Assembly (NCBI GenBank): GCA_015060455.1 | Contig: SUYM01000017.1 | Location: 1 to 64,000, forward strand | DNA length: 64,000 bases | DNA from: Bacteroidales bacterium | GTDB taxonomy: Bacteria > Bacteroidota > Bacteroidia > Bacteroidales > UBA932 | Reading direction: 5' to 3' | In this document: piece by piece, positions 9,486 to 17,655 of the stretch | How positions within the stretch are numbered: the first letter of the stretch is position 1 | Layout: each line of letters opens with the position of its first letter | Notes under the pieces: generated by a model | What the model saw: only the letters and a program-made list of their open reading frames with translations | The model's database searches: none | Told to the model about the DNA's origin: nothing | Made by a program: the position numbers and the translations under genes

Positions 9486-9605
9486 GCGAAAATTTTGCGT
9501 TGTTTTGTAAAACGAAAAACGTCATTTTTGCTGTTATGTTCATTTGGAGCGTGTCAAATGCGGGAAAAATAAGCCGGATTCATCAATAAATTATCGAAAA
9601 TTTTC
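9486..9605. promoter_or_regulatory. Candidate operator pair between the divergent susC and egsA genes
   Basis: The 209-base divergent intergenic region contains the palindrome GCGAAAATTTTGCG (9486-9499) and a related CGAAAATTTTC (9595-9605). The second overlaps the presumed -33 box of the egsA promoter. A third dyad, GTTTTGTAAAAC, lies at 9502-9513. Two copies of CGAAAATTTT flanking divergent promoters would suit a shared regulator such as the DeoR protein encoded nearby. In A/T-rich spacer DNA this could be chance. Confidence 0.3.
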
Positions 9606-9632
9606 TTTTGTTTTCAAAAATTAGTACATTTG
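9602..9632 (+). promoter_or_regulatory. Promoter of egsA operon
   Basis: TACATTTG at 9625-9632 matches the -7 consensus TAnnTTTG. A TTTC at 9602-9605, 19 bases upstream, is a one-mismatch -33 box. The ATG lies 20 bases after the -7 box. Confidence 0.5.
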
Positions 9633-9651
9633 TGAAATTTTTAGAAAAACC

Positions 9652-10989
9652 ATGAATAAGATCGAAGCAGCGCTCCAGAGGGCGAGGGACACAAAGGCCC
9701 TGATTATAGGGAAAGGAACCGCGATACGTAGTGCGGAAATGTTTAACAGCCTGTTCCCTGGGCTGAAAGCCATCATTGTGGCCGATGAGAACACTTGGGA
9801 GGTGGCTGGTAAGGATGTTCAGAAGTCTCTTGATGACTCTGGAATAGAATCATACGCTCCTTTCGTTTTCGCAAGCAAGGATTTCTATGCCGAGTGGCAG
9901 CATGTCGAAACGCTCAGAAAACACTTGCAGGGCATCGATGCAGTTGCCGTTGCTGTCGGCTCGGGCGTGATCAATGATACAGTAAAATATGTGTCATATC
10001 TGCTTGGAAGAAGGTATATGTGCGTGGGTACTGCCGCTTCGATGGACGGATTCACAGCCTATGGCTCCTCGATAACAAAGGACGGGAACAAGCAGACATT
10101 CGACTGTCCTGCCCCGCTCGGTTTCATCCTTGATTCTGCTGTCGCCGCTGCCGCTCCTAAGGAACTGGCGGCATCCGGATATGCGGACCTTATCGCCAAG
10201 ATTCCGGCCGGAGCCGACTGGATGATTGCTGATGTGGTCGGCAGCGAAAAGATAGACTCCTTCGCATGGGACCTTGTGCAGAACGGACTCAAGGAGTCGC
10301 TTTCGGATCCGGCGGCGGTATTTGCCGGGGATGTTGACAAGACTCAGGCACTTGCAGACGGTCTGCTTATGAGCGGCTTTGCAATGCAGGCGATACAGTC
10401 AAGCCGTCCGGCTTCCGGAGCGGAACACCAGTATTCGCACTGCTGGGACATGGAGGACCTGTGTTTCGGCGGAAAGCATGTCTCGCACGGATTCAAGGTG
10501 GGCATCGGCACTCTGATTTCCACTGCCGAGATTGAATTTCTCCTTGAAAAAGGCATGGACAGCGTGGATGTTGACGCGTGCGTTGAGGCGTGGATGACCT
10601 GGGAGGAAATGGAAGAGGAGATTCGCAGAGTATTGGCCGGCAAACCGGGACATATTGCAAGAGCACTGGTGGAGACCAAGGGCAAATATGTCGATAAGGA
10701 CGGGTTGAGACAACAACTTGAGGCTCTGAAAGCCGCATGGCCCGAACTTAGCGAAAGGATCCGTGAGCAGATAATTCCGTTTGAACAGGTGCGCGAAAAC
10801 CTCAGGCTTGTGGGCGCTCCGTATGAGCCGGAGATGATAGGTGTCACACGTGAAAGGTTCCGCAAGACAGTCTCTTACATACCATATATGAGAAGCAGGT
10901 TCACCAATATCGATGTGATCTATCGCCTGGGCTGGATGGACGAGTTCATGGACAGGATGTTCGGAAAGGGCGGAGTCTGGGAAGTGTGA
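9652..10989 (+). CDS. egsA: sn-glycerol-1-phosphate dehydrogenase (EgsA/AraM family)
   Basis: A 445-residue NAD(P)-dependent, metal-dependent dehydrogenase of the iron-alcohol-dehydrogenase fold. It interconverts dihydroxyacetone phosphate and sn-glycerol-1-phosphate. Visible motifs are GSGVINDTVKY (nucleotide binding), TAASMDGFTA, and the metal ligands Asp179 (SGYADLIAK), His259 (GAEHQYSH) and His279 (VSHGFKVG). The family is archaeal EgsA plus bacterial AraM. In Bacteroidota and Firmicutes it often sits near pentose or PUL genes, and its physiological product in them is not clear to me. It is followed after 25 bases by a lipoprotein gene and then a DeoR regulator, forming a three-gene operon divergent from the PUL. 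Confidence 0.88.
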   Translation: MNKIEAALQRARDTKALIIGKGTAIRSAEMFNSLFPGLKAIIVADENTWEVAGKDVQKSLDDSGIESYAPFVFASKDFYAEWQHVETLRKHLQGIDAVAVAVGSGVINDTVKYVSYLLGRRYMCVGTAASMDGFTAYGSSITKDGNKQTFDCPAPLGFILDSAVAAAAPKELAASGYADLIAKIPAGADWMIADVVGSEKIDSFAWDLVQNGLKESLSDPAAVFAGDVDKTQALADGLLMSGFAMQAIQSSRPASGAEHQYSHCWDMEDLCFGGKHVSHGFKVGIGTLISTAEIEFLLEKGMDSVDVDACVEAWMTWEEMEEEIRRVLAGKPGHIARALVETKGKYVDKDGLRQQLEALKAAWPELSERIREQIIPFEQVRENLRLVGAPYEPEMIGVTRERFRKTVSYIPYMRSRFTNIDVIYRLGWMDEFMDRMFGKGGVWEV

Positions 10990-11014
10990 AGCCGGGCATG
11001 AAATTTTTGACAGC

Positions 11015-12064
11015 ATGAAAAGATTTTTCACTCTTCTTTGTGCCGCTGTTATGGCGCTTGGAAGTTGCACGGGCAGATATCCGGAAGTCATACATGTCAA
11101 TGGCGGTAAGTTCCATGTGCAGGGGATTGCGCTGGATAAGAAAGCGGAATCAATGTATTTTTCATTTACCAGCGCTTTTTATAAAACCGACTTGGACGGC
11201 AATATCACCGGCTCCATCACAGGTATAAACGGGCATCTCGGCGCACTTACCTTCAATCAGAAGACCAGAAAGGCCTATGCTTCTCTCGAAATGAAGAATG
11301 ACGAGATCGGCAGGAATATAGCCGACGGTCTGGGTGCGGCACGCCACAATGATTTGATGAGCCGTTTCTATATTGCGGAGATTGCCGTTGACTCCGTGGA
11401 TGGCCCGGATATCCCGTTTGACAGGGCGGTCACACTGCATCCTGTCAATGAGGCCGCGAAGGATTATCTGGCAGAGGTGGAGGTGGACGGACGTGTGTTG
11501 AAACACCGCTACGGCTGTTCCGGAGTGGATGGAATTACACTTGGACCGGGATTCGGTGAGGATTCAAAAGAAAATTCCTATCTTTACCTCGCCTACGGTG
11601 TATATGGTGATACGCTTCGTTGCGACAATGATTACAACATCCTCCTGTGCTACGATCTGGAAGATTTATCCACCCCGCGGAACAAGTATTTCGTATATAC
11701 CGGAAACACCAGGTATGGCGTGCAGAACCTTGCATACGACCCATATACTGAACGCATGTACATGGCTGTATATAAAGGTCGAAAACCTCAATTCGAAAAC
11801 TATCGCCTGTTTGCAGTCGATATGAATAAGAAGCCGTACCGGGCCCATCTGAAAGATGTTCCATATCATCAGGACGAGGTCGAGATGGTCGATGTCTGCG
11901 GGGGATGGCATTTCAAATGGGGAAGTACGGGATTATGCCCGCTTGGAGACGGAAGATATTATATAAGTATAAACTCAAAGACAGATGAGGGGCAGATATG
12001 CGATGCTGTTCTGCATATAAGTTCGGATGATCCGGGGGCCCCGTTTGTCAGAATTTCAGAATGA
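11015..12064 (+). CDS. Lipoprotein of unknown function, probable beta-propeller
   Basis: A 349-residue lipoprotein (signal MKRFFTLLCAAVMALGSC, lipobox ALGSC). No family is recognised. Repeated beta-rich segments such as GIALDKKAESMYFSF, GALTFNQKTRKAYASL and NLAYDPYTERMYMAVY look like propeller blades of the SMP-30/YncE sort. It sits between the G1P dehydrogenase and DeoR genes, 4 bases before the DeoR start, so the three are expressed together. Its role could be surface or periplasmic sensing or binding, but nothing in the sequence settles this. Confidence 0.6.
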   Translation: MKRFFTLLCAAVMALGSCTGRYPEVIHVNGGKFHVQGIALDKKAESMYFSFTSAFYKTDLDGNITGSITGINGHLGALTFNQKTRKAYASLEMKNDEIGRNIADGLGAARHNDLMSRFYIAEIAVDSVDGPDIPFDRAVTLHPVNEAAKDYLAEVEVDGRVLKHRYGCSGVDGITLGPGFGEDSKENSYLYLAYGVYGDTLRCDNDYNILLCYDLEDLSTPRNKYFVYTGNTRYGVQNLAYDPYTERMYMAVYKGRKPQFENYRLFAVDMNKKPYRAHLKDVPYHQDEVEMVDVCGGWHFKWGSTGLCPLGDGRYYISINSKTDEGQICDAVLHISSDDPGAPFVRISE

Positions 12065-12068
12065 CGAT

Positions 12069-12833
12069 ATGACGCATAATGCCAAACGCCGTAAATACAT
12101 TTCAGACCTTGTCGCCAGACGAGGCTATGCCAGTGTTACAGACCTCGCCGAGGATCTTGGTGTGACTACTGCTACCATCCGCACCGACCTCCAGCATCTT
12201 GAAGACAAGGGATTCCTGATTCGCTCTCATGGCGGGGCAATCACTGCAAAAAGCACCGTCCGGGATCTCAAGGAGGATGTCAAGAAGAAGGTGAATGCCG
12301 TCCCTAAGAAACTTATCGGGAAGGAAGCGGCCAAGTTTATCGGCGAAAATGACTCCATTATAATAGCATCCGGCTCCACAATGGTTGCATTCGCAGAAGA
12401 TATCGTTCCGCGGGGAAGTCTGAATGTTGTCACACCTTCAATACGCATAGCGTCACAATTCATTGACCAGCCCAATGTCACCATCCTGCAGCTCGGAGGA
12501 ATTATATATGGCAATTCGCTATCGACGCGAGGCTCTTATGCGGAAGCCGGACTTGAGACCCTCCACTGCTCAAAAGTGTTCTTCGGAGTAGAGGGATTCG
12601 ATGTTAAGAGCGGTTTGACTTGCGCCACGCTCGAAGAGGCCAACCTCACCCGCAAAATGATGAAGTCAGCGACCCAGAGCATAGTCCTGGCAGATTCCAC
12701 CAAGTTCTGTCGCCGGGGATTCGGCAAGATATGCAACCTTGAAGACATAGACGTCCTCATCACAGACAGCGGACTGCCCGAAGAAGCACGCAAGGCGATA
12801 GAATCCATCGGCATCACCGTCATCATTGCGTAG
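12069..12833 (+). CDS. DeoR/GlpR-family transcriptional regulator
   Basis: A 254-residue regulator. The N-terminal winged helix (about residues 5-60) shows the DeoR pattern RRKYISDLVARRGYASVTDL...TIRTDLQHLEDKGFLIRSHGGA. The C-terminal domain (about 75-250) is the sugar-phosphate-sensing DeoRC fold (GSTMVAFAED, LGGIIYGNSLSTRG, FFGVEGF, VLADSTKF). The frame opens at 12027, inside the previous gene, but the ATG at 12069 gives the canonical N-terminus. Such proteins repress operons for sugar or polyol phosphates. A likely target is its own operon and perhaps the divergent PUL, which has no other regulator in view. The effector is unknown. Confidence 0.88.
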   Translation: MTHNAKRRKYISDLVARRGYASVTDLAEDLGVTTATIRTDLQHLEDKGFLIRSHGGAITAKSTVRDLKEDVKKKVNAVPKKLIGKEAAKFIGENDSIIIASGSTMVAFAEDIVPRGSLNVVTPSIRIASQFIDQPNVTILQLGGIIYGNSLSTRGSYAEAGLETLHCSKVFFGVEGFDVKSGLTCATLEEANLTRKMMKSATQSIVLADSTKFCRRGFGKICNLEDIDVLITDSGLPEEARKAIESIGITVIIA

Positions 12834-12957
12834 AATATCCGTCTGCCATAACCGAAAAAATCATAAAAAAAAGAAATTTTGTGACCAAATCGCCTATGTT
12901 GTGGCGAAAGAATCACCAGGATTGCGCTCCGCTATCTTTCTTTGCTGAAAAAAGAGT

Positions 12958-14157
12958 ATGAAGATTCGGAGTGCATTTTTTGTGTTTATGCTTATGGCCG
13001 CTTCCTGCGGTCTGTCGGAAATTGATGGGGGCAACCCGCAGGAGGGTGGCGGCATTTGGGGAGGACCGATAGCAGGTCCCGGAGACAGTGTTGCTGACCA
13101 GATCTGCTATATGACCGTGGTTGATTATGCAAAGGGTTATGACTGGCGCTCGGATATGGCCTCGGAAAGTGTCAGATGTTCGCTTGTGGTGTATGTAGAT
13201 GGGTCTGCTGTGATGAAGGTGCCGGTCGGTCAGTCCCGGCAGGTTTCATCTGATGCGGATATGCATCGTGTTGTCGGCGGCAACCTATATACTGACTATT
13301 CAGAAGATTCCCGGACGATTGTGAAGAAAAACTCACAGTATCTTTTCAGTTATGAGGGCGCAGAGAGGGTCTGCAATCTGATTGTCTCAGGTGAAGATGT
13401 CTATACACTTGGGGAGAGCAGACTGGGAACGGGGTTCTCTTTCAGAAGAAACGGAGAGCCTGTCCTGACCAGGACCAATGGCTATCTGACCGCCCCGTTG
13501 AGGCATGATGGGGACAGCCTGTGTTTCGGGTTCTGTGAACAGATCAGGAGTGCGGAAGGCCCGGTTGACAGATATTACTGCGTATATGGAAGCAAGGTCA
13601 CAAACCTGTCGTTGAGGGAGGATCTGAAGGCAGTGTGGGATGTGTTCACATCGTCGGGAGAGCCTGTTTGCCTGGTATTGTTGCATGGCCTGTCTCAGCC
13701 AGTGATAATCCACGGAGAGAATATGCTGGCGCTGAATATACCGAAAGGGCTTACAATGATTTCCGGCTCCATGTTCTGCGCGGGAGACAGAATTGGTGTG
13801 GAAGGGGTTTGCAGGACAGCCACAGGAGGTCTTAAAAGCGGAATCTGGGTCGATGGAAAACAACAGGTGCTTTTTGATAATGCGAACATATCGGCAGTCT
13901 TTGCTGACGGAGGCGGAATCTGCTGTGTGCTGAACCCCATGAACTCTGCCTCAGAGGGCATGATTTACAGATGCGGCGAGATATTCAAGATGCCCAAGGG
14001 CTACTCCTGTGTGGGTGTGAACGGACTGTCAATGATTAATGGCATCCTTCATGTCGGTCTCTCGTCTCTCGCAGGGGAAAGACCGATAGTGTGGAAGGAC
14101 GGGCAACTTGACACCCTGTCGGTCAATGGCTATATCTCATCTATCACCGCTCGATAG
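12958..14157 (+). CDS. Lipoprotein of unknown function
   Basis: A 399-residue predicted lipoprotein (MKIRSAFFVFMLMAASCG, lipobox MAASC) followed by a short Gly-rich spacer. No domain is recognised. The body is beta-rich with repeated short segments such as GEDVYTLGES, GKQQVLFDN and RCGEIFKMPKG, suggesting a repeat or propeller fold. It stands alone between the DeoR operon and the convergent tsaE gene, and no promoter of the usual form is obvious in the 124-base gap upstream. The Cys content is fairly high for a periplasmic protein (for example SCG, YYC, CCV, SC). Confidence 0.6.
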   Translation: MKIRSAFFVFMLMAASCGLSEIDGGNPQEGGGIWGGPIAGPGDSVADQICYMTVVDYAKGYDWRSDMASESVRCSLVVYVDGSAVMKVPVGQSRQVSSDADMHRVVGGNLYTDYSEDSRTIVKKNSQYLFSYEGAERVCNLIVSGEDVYTLGESRLGTGFSFRRNGEPVLTRTNGYLTAPLRHDGDSLCFGFCEQIRSAEGPVDRYYCVYGSKVTNLSLREDLKAVWDVFTSSGEPVCLVLLHGLSQPVIIHGENMLALNIPKGLTMISGSMFCAGDRIGVEGVCRTATGGLKSGIWVDGKQQVLFDNANISAVFADGGGICCVLNPMNSASEGMIYRCGEIFKMPKGYSCVGVNGLSMINGILHVGLSSLAGERPIVWKDGQLDTLSVNGYISSITAR

Positions 14158-14219
14158 CATATTCGTATGCGCAGAAAATTACAGATACTGCGCTGGGGTC
14201 AGGATGACGGACGGTGTGT

Positions 14220-14642
14220 TCAGACGGTCCAGGAAAGTGTTCGCGACTGGTCCGGGTTGATGGTGAAATATACTTTCAGAGTCTCTTCCGGCAGCAGTTC
14301 CCCGATGTTTTCAGGCCATTCCATGATGCAGAGGCAGCCGCTGTCGAGATAGTCGTACAGGCCGATTTCCACAGCCTCGGAAAGCCTGTTTATGCGGTAG
14401 AAATCAAAGTGATACATCGGCTCACCGTCAGCGCGCATGTATTCGTTAACGATGGCGAATGTCGGTGAGCCGACCGGGTCGGTTACGCCTAAGACCTTGC
14501 AGATGGCAGTCGTGAATGTAGTCTTTCCTGAGCCCATTGGCGCAAAGAAAGCCACAAGAGTCCTGTCTCCTATCTTTTCAAGGAATTCCTTCGCCGCCCT
14601 GTCAAGGTCGTTTATGTCTCTGATTGTGATTTCCTGCTTCAT
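14220..14642 (-). CDS. tsaE: tRNA threonylcarbamoyladenosine biosynthesis ATPase TsaE
   Basis: A 140-residue P-loop ATPase (Walker A APMGSGKTT, residues 34-42). It has the TsaE motifs VGSPTFAIVNEY and YHFDFYRI and the C-terminal acidic Trp motif IMEWPENI. It drives the TsaB-TsaD-TsaE cycle that makes N6-threonylcarbamoyladenosine at position 37 of ANN-decoding tRNAs. The length is normal. It lies 9 bases downstream of nrdG on the same strand and is probably co-transcribed with it. Confidence 0.93.
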   Translation of the reverse strand: MKQEITIRDINDLDRAAKEFLEKIGDRTLVAFFAPMGSGKTTFTTAICKVLGVTDPVGSPTFAIVNEYMRADGEPMYHFDFYRINRLSEAVEIGLYDYLDSGCLCIMEWPENIGELLPEETLKVYFTINPDQSRTLSWTV

Positions 14643-14651
14643 GTTGAGTGT

Positions 14652-15104
14652 CTATCGCAATTTGATGATTCTTTGATTGGAACTGCCGCGGAACGGAAGG
14701 TCAGTGTCGCGGAGGGCCTCGATGAACGGTCCGTCAACAAGCGCGTCGAGATATGGGAGAATCATGCTCAGACGCTCGTCTGCAAGGATTTCCTCGTAAG
14801 TGAAACCGGTGTAGCACCAGATGGTCTTGCCTGTTTCTTCCTTTATACGGCGGGCAAGTTCCGTGAAGGCCTCGACCTGATACAGGGGGTCTCCTCCGGA
14901 GAATGTCACATCGGCGAACTCGTCTTCCTTAATGATGTCAAGAAGTTCCTGCACGGACATTTCCCTCCCGGCCTTGAAATCCCATGTCTGAGGATTATGG
15001 CAGCCCGGGCAATGATGGGCGCAGCCTGCACAATATATGGATGTGCGCAGGCCTGGACCGTCCGCCATTGTTTCGTATGCTATGTCTATTACTCTGATGT
15101 TCAT
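14652..15104 (-). CDS. nrdG: Anaerobic ribonucleotide reductase activating protein NrdG
   Basis: A 150-residue radical SAM enzyme. CAGCAHHCPGC contains the CxxxCxxC cluster motif (Cys28, Cys32, Cys35), preceded by DGPGLRTSIY; FSGGDPL is the SAM-binding GGE-like motif. It generates the glycyl radical on NrdD for anaerobic dNTP synthesis. The open frame reaches back to 15176, but that stretch is made of two 27-base copies of a dispersed repeat, so the ATG at 15102-15104 is the start. nrdD, often its neighbour, is not in the window. Confidence 0.92.
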   Translation of the reverse strand: MNIRVIDIAYETMADGPGLRTSIYCAGCAHHCPGCHNPQTWDFKAGREMSVQELLDIIKEDEFADVTFSGGDPLYQVEAFTELARRIKEETGKTIWCYTGFTYEEILADERLSMILPYLDALVDGPFIEALRDTDLPFRGSSNQRIIKLR

Positions 15105-15118
15105 TTTCTGTTGTTTGA

Positions 15119-15190
15119 GATGTCTCGACTCCCGTTGGTCGCTCGACATGACAATTAAACGTTGGTCGCTCGACATGACAATTAAACGTT
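15119..15190 (-). repeat. Dispersed covarying palindrome with a 27-base tandem duplication
   Basis: Read on the minus strand, the unit has TGTC, stem ATGTC-GA, loop, GA-GACAT stem, then CT (plus 15119-15152). Its first half is duplicated with a period of 27 bases (GTTGGTC at 15134 and again at 15161). It lies just upstream of nrdG and creates a false N-terminal extension of that frame. Confidence 0.7.
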
Positions 15191-15195
15191 GTTCT

Positions 15196-16371
15196 TTACA
15201 TTACAGCAGGCGCTTCCCCCGCATCACGGGCCTTTTCAAGATTCTTTTCAAGGGGTGCCGGGCGGACATCGTCCCACGACTTTATCGCTTCATAGGCCTC
15301 ACGCGAGCCATAATATGCCTCAAATTTCTCCGGATCATTATCCACCCACCACTGGGTGCCCATACCCTTCTCGAAGGCATAAGGCTTCATGAAAAGTTTC
15401 ACCGCCCATGCCGGAGCAAGGAAGGCAAGGGAATAGAACCACGGCAGTTTTGACTTCATGGTCGCAAAATATTCGTCTATCGGAGTGTTTGCACGGAAGT
15501 GAAGGAAGTCTTCCAGCCGGTCTCCGTCCGTGTACCACATTCCATGGAAATTCTTCAATGCAAACCACTGCGGCTCGAAGACCTTCTCCGGTCCCGGAAG
15601 TCCAAGTCCGTTAAGAAGGCGAGTCTCGAACTCATAGTTGGTCATGCGGTACTGCTCTCCGCTGCTTATATTATATTTCTGATTCCAGAACTCATCCGGT
15701 ACCCAGTCTTCGCACACCTGGGCAAGAAGGCGGCCGGAGTCTTCGATGGTGGCCCATTCGAGTACGCCGCCTACAGGCACATGAAAGGCTGTCGGGTTGA
15801 CCACCTTGAGAATGCCGGGATACAGGATGCCGCTCTGACGCAGAGACACCCAACGGCGAAGACCTGCCTTTTCAAAAATCTCCTCCGAGCGAATTTTGGA
15901 AAGTGCATACATGTCATATTTTGCAGGTGTCTGAGGCTCATTCACATCTCCCCAATGACGAGGCGGGTTGCGGTCGCCATACTGTGCCACAGAACCGATA
16001 TACACCACCCTTATATCCTCCGCATCCGGCTGAGCCAGAACAGCCTTGACCACATTTTCAGCAGCCGACACATTGACCTTCAATGTCTTCTCCGGATAGT
16101 AATCCGCTGCCGGCGACACCATGCCGCCTACATGGAGAACATAGTCAGAGCCTTTTACGCCCGCCAGAACATCTTCATATCTTGTAAGGTCACCCCAGAT
16201 TATGGTGACAGAAGGGTCGCCGATATATGGGGAAAGCATCTTGCGGTTCTTCCTGCTGTCACGCGCAAGGATACGTATGTCAAATCTGTCTTTTCTCCGG
16301 TAAAGTTCCTTGAAGCCGGCCCAGCCCATGTTTCCGGTGGCTCCGGTCAGAAATACTGTCTTTTTTGTCAT
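15196..16371 (-). CDS. NAD(P)-dependent epimerase/dehydratase (extended SDR)
   Basis: A 391-residue extended short-chain dehydrogenase. The dinucleotide-binding motif is GATGNMG (residues 10-16), the acidic stretch is WGDLTRYEDV, and the active site is Ser127 with Tyr155-A-L-S-Lys159. It belongs to the WcaG-like NAD-dependent epimerase/dehydratase group, which acts on nucleotide sugars or sterol/terpenoid-like substrates. The C-terminal 130 residues (FHGMWYTDGDRLEDF..., FLAPAWAVKLFMKPYAFEKG) extend beyond the usual 310-330 residues and are hydrophobic in part, suggesting membrane association. The substrate is unknown. It is separated from nrdG by the repeat region at 15119-15190. Confidence 0.8.
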   Translation of the reverse strand: MTKKTVFLTGATGNMGWAGFKELYRRKDRFDIRILARDSRKNRKMLSPYIGDPSVTIIWGDLTRYEDVLAGVKGSDYVLHVGGMVSPAADYYPEKTLKVNVSAAENVVKAVLAQPDAEDIRVVYIGSVAQYGDRNPPRHWGDVNEPQTPAKYDMYALSKIRSEEIFEKAGLRRWVSLRQSGILYPGILKVVNPTAFHVPVGGVLEWATIEDSGRLLAQVCEDWVPDEFWNQKYNISSGEQYRMTNYEFETRLLNGLGLPGPEKVFEPQWFALKNFHGMWYTDGDRLEDFLHFRANTPIDEYFATMKSKLPWFYSLAFLAPAWAVKLFMKPYAFEKGMGTQWWVDNDPEKFEAYYGSREAYEAIKSWDDVRPAPLEKNLEKARDAGEAPAVM

Positions 16372-16476
16372 ATATCAATTATATCTGTTGCACTTTCTTG
16401 CTGTTTTTGCGCGAGGTACCGTGTTTTGCGGGGACCTCGAGCGTTTTTATCCTGTTTCTGCACGCGGTACTGCGGG

Positions 16477-17655
16477 CTATCTAAGCCACGATTGCGGATT
16501 CTGAGGCTTGGTGTTCAGCCAGACCTCAAAATGCAGTTGAGTCTCGCCGTTGATGGTATCCACTGTTCCTATCACCTCTCCGGTATCGATCTTGTCGCCT
16601 GCCTTCACATTCACGGTCTTCATCTTACAATAGAATGTGAAATAGTTTCCATGGCTGACCAGCACGCACTGATTATATCCCGGCATTACAAACACCTGTT
16701 TCACGACGCCCTTGAACACCGCCTTGGCCTCTGTGCCCTTTGATACGGCAATATCGATTCCGTTGTTCGGCGGAAGTTCCAGATTCTTATAGACAGGATG
16801 GTACTGCTTTCCGAACTTGCCCACAACCGGTCCTTCTGCCGGCCAAGGCAGTTTGCCCTTGTTCTTGGAAAACTCTTCCGCCAACTTGTAGTCAATCGGT
16901 TCCTTCGGCTTTGTCCCCTGGGATTTCTTCATTGCTTCCGCCACAATCCTTTCTATCTCCTTGTTGAGGGCGTTCACCTGTTTCTTCTTGTCGGAGAGTT
17001 GCTTCTGATATATCTTCTTGTTCTTCTGCAGATTCTTTACAACCTTATTCGCCTGCGCCTCCTCAGCATTCAATGACTGCAGTTCCTTCTGTCTCTGCGT
17101 CCTGACTGCCTGTGCCTCCCTCTTCATCTGTGAGAGTTTCTCCCTCTCCTGCCTGAGTTCCTCCTGAGCAGCCTTGATGGCCTTTGCCTCTTCGTTCATC
17201 TGAGAGGAGAGATTCTTGAAATATGAATAGCGGCGGAAGGCCTGTCCGAGGTTCTCGCTTGCAAGAATATACATATACCATATCCTCGAATCCCTGCTCT
17301 TGTAAGCACACAGCACAAGTTTGGAGTAGTGATTCTTGAGCGTGTCCACCCTCGCCTGGAGACGGTTGATCTGACGTTGTTTCAGATATATCTGGTCGTT
17401 GTATCTGCGTATTTCCCGGTCGCTCTCGGCAATCAGGGCCTTTCTGTTGGAAATCTTCTTGCGTATCAAGGTCAGATTGGAAAGCATTGCGTTGCTCCGG
17501 GAAGCATTTTCGGCCAACTGCTTGTCTATAATGGCGATTTCACGCTCCAATTTTGCCTTCTTGGCTTCCTGGGCGCTTGTGTCCTGGGCATAAGACGCCG
17601 CAGCAGCCGTAAGCCACAGGCACATAACGGACAATATTCTTATATGCCACCTCAT
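16477..17655 (-). CDS. EnvC-like murein hydrolase activator (degenerate LytM/M23 domain)
   Basis: A 392-residue secreted protein: signal peptide (to about residue 23, SYAQ), a long coiled coil (about 28-245, rich in K/E/Q heptads), then a C-terminal LytM/M23 domain (about 280-392). The zinc-site residues of active M23 enzymes are partly lost: GIDI is preceded by Asn where HxGxD is expected, and YCKM replaces the usual YxHM/L, while LHFEVW is retained. This matches EnvC, which activates amidases rather than cutting peptidoglycan itself. Its start overlaps the stop of the TPR gene (ATGA at 17652-17655), so the two are translationally coupled. Confidence 0.85.
   Translation of the reverse strand: MRWHIRILSVMCLWLTAAAASYAQDTSAQEAKKAKLEREIAIIDKQLAENASRSNAMLSNLTLIRKKISNRKALIAESDREIRRYNDQIYLKQRQINRLQARVDTLKNHYSKLVLCAYKSRDSRIWYMYILASENLGQAFRRYSYFKNLSSQMNEEAKAIKAAQEELRQEREKLSQMKREAQAVRTQRQKELQSLNAEEAQANKVVKNLQKNKKIYQKQLSDKKKQVNALNKEIERIVAEAMKKSQGTKPKEPIDYKLAEEFSKNKGKLPWPAEGPVVGKFGKQYHPVYKNLELPPNNGIDIAVSKGTEAKAVFKGVVKQVFVMPGYNQCVLVSHGNYFTFYCKMKTVNVKAGDKIDTGEVIGTVDTINGETQLHFEVWLNTKPQNPQSWLR

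Noticed and set aside
15105..15176. N-terminal extension of NrdG
   Set aside because: The extra 24 codons are translated 27-base tandem repeat (MSSDQR twice); the conserved family start is at 15104.
15499..16743. 414-codon plus-strand open frame opposite the SDR epimerase and EnvC-like genes
   Set aside because: It spans two real minus-strand genes and shows no domain; long antisense frames are common at this codon usage.
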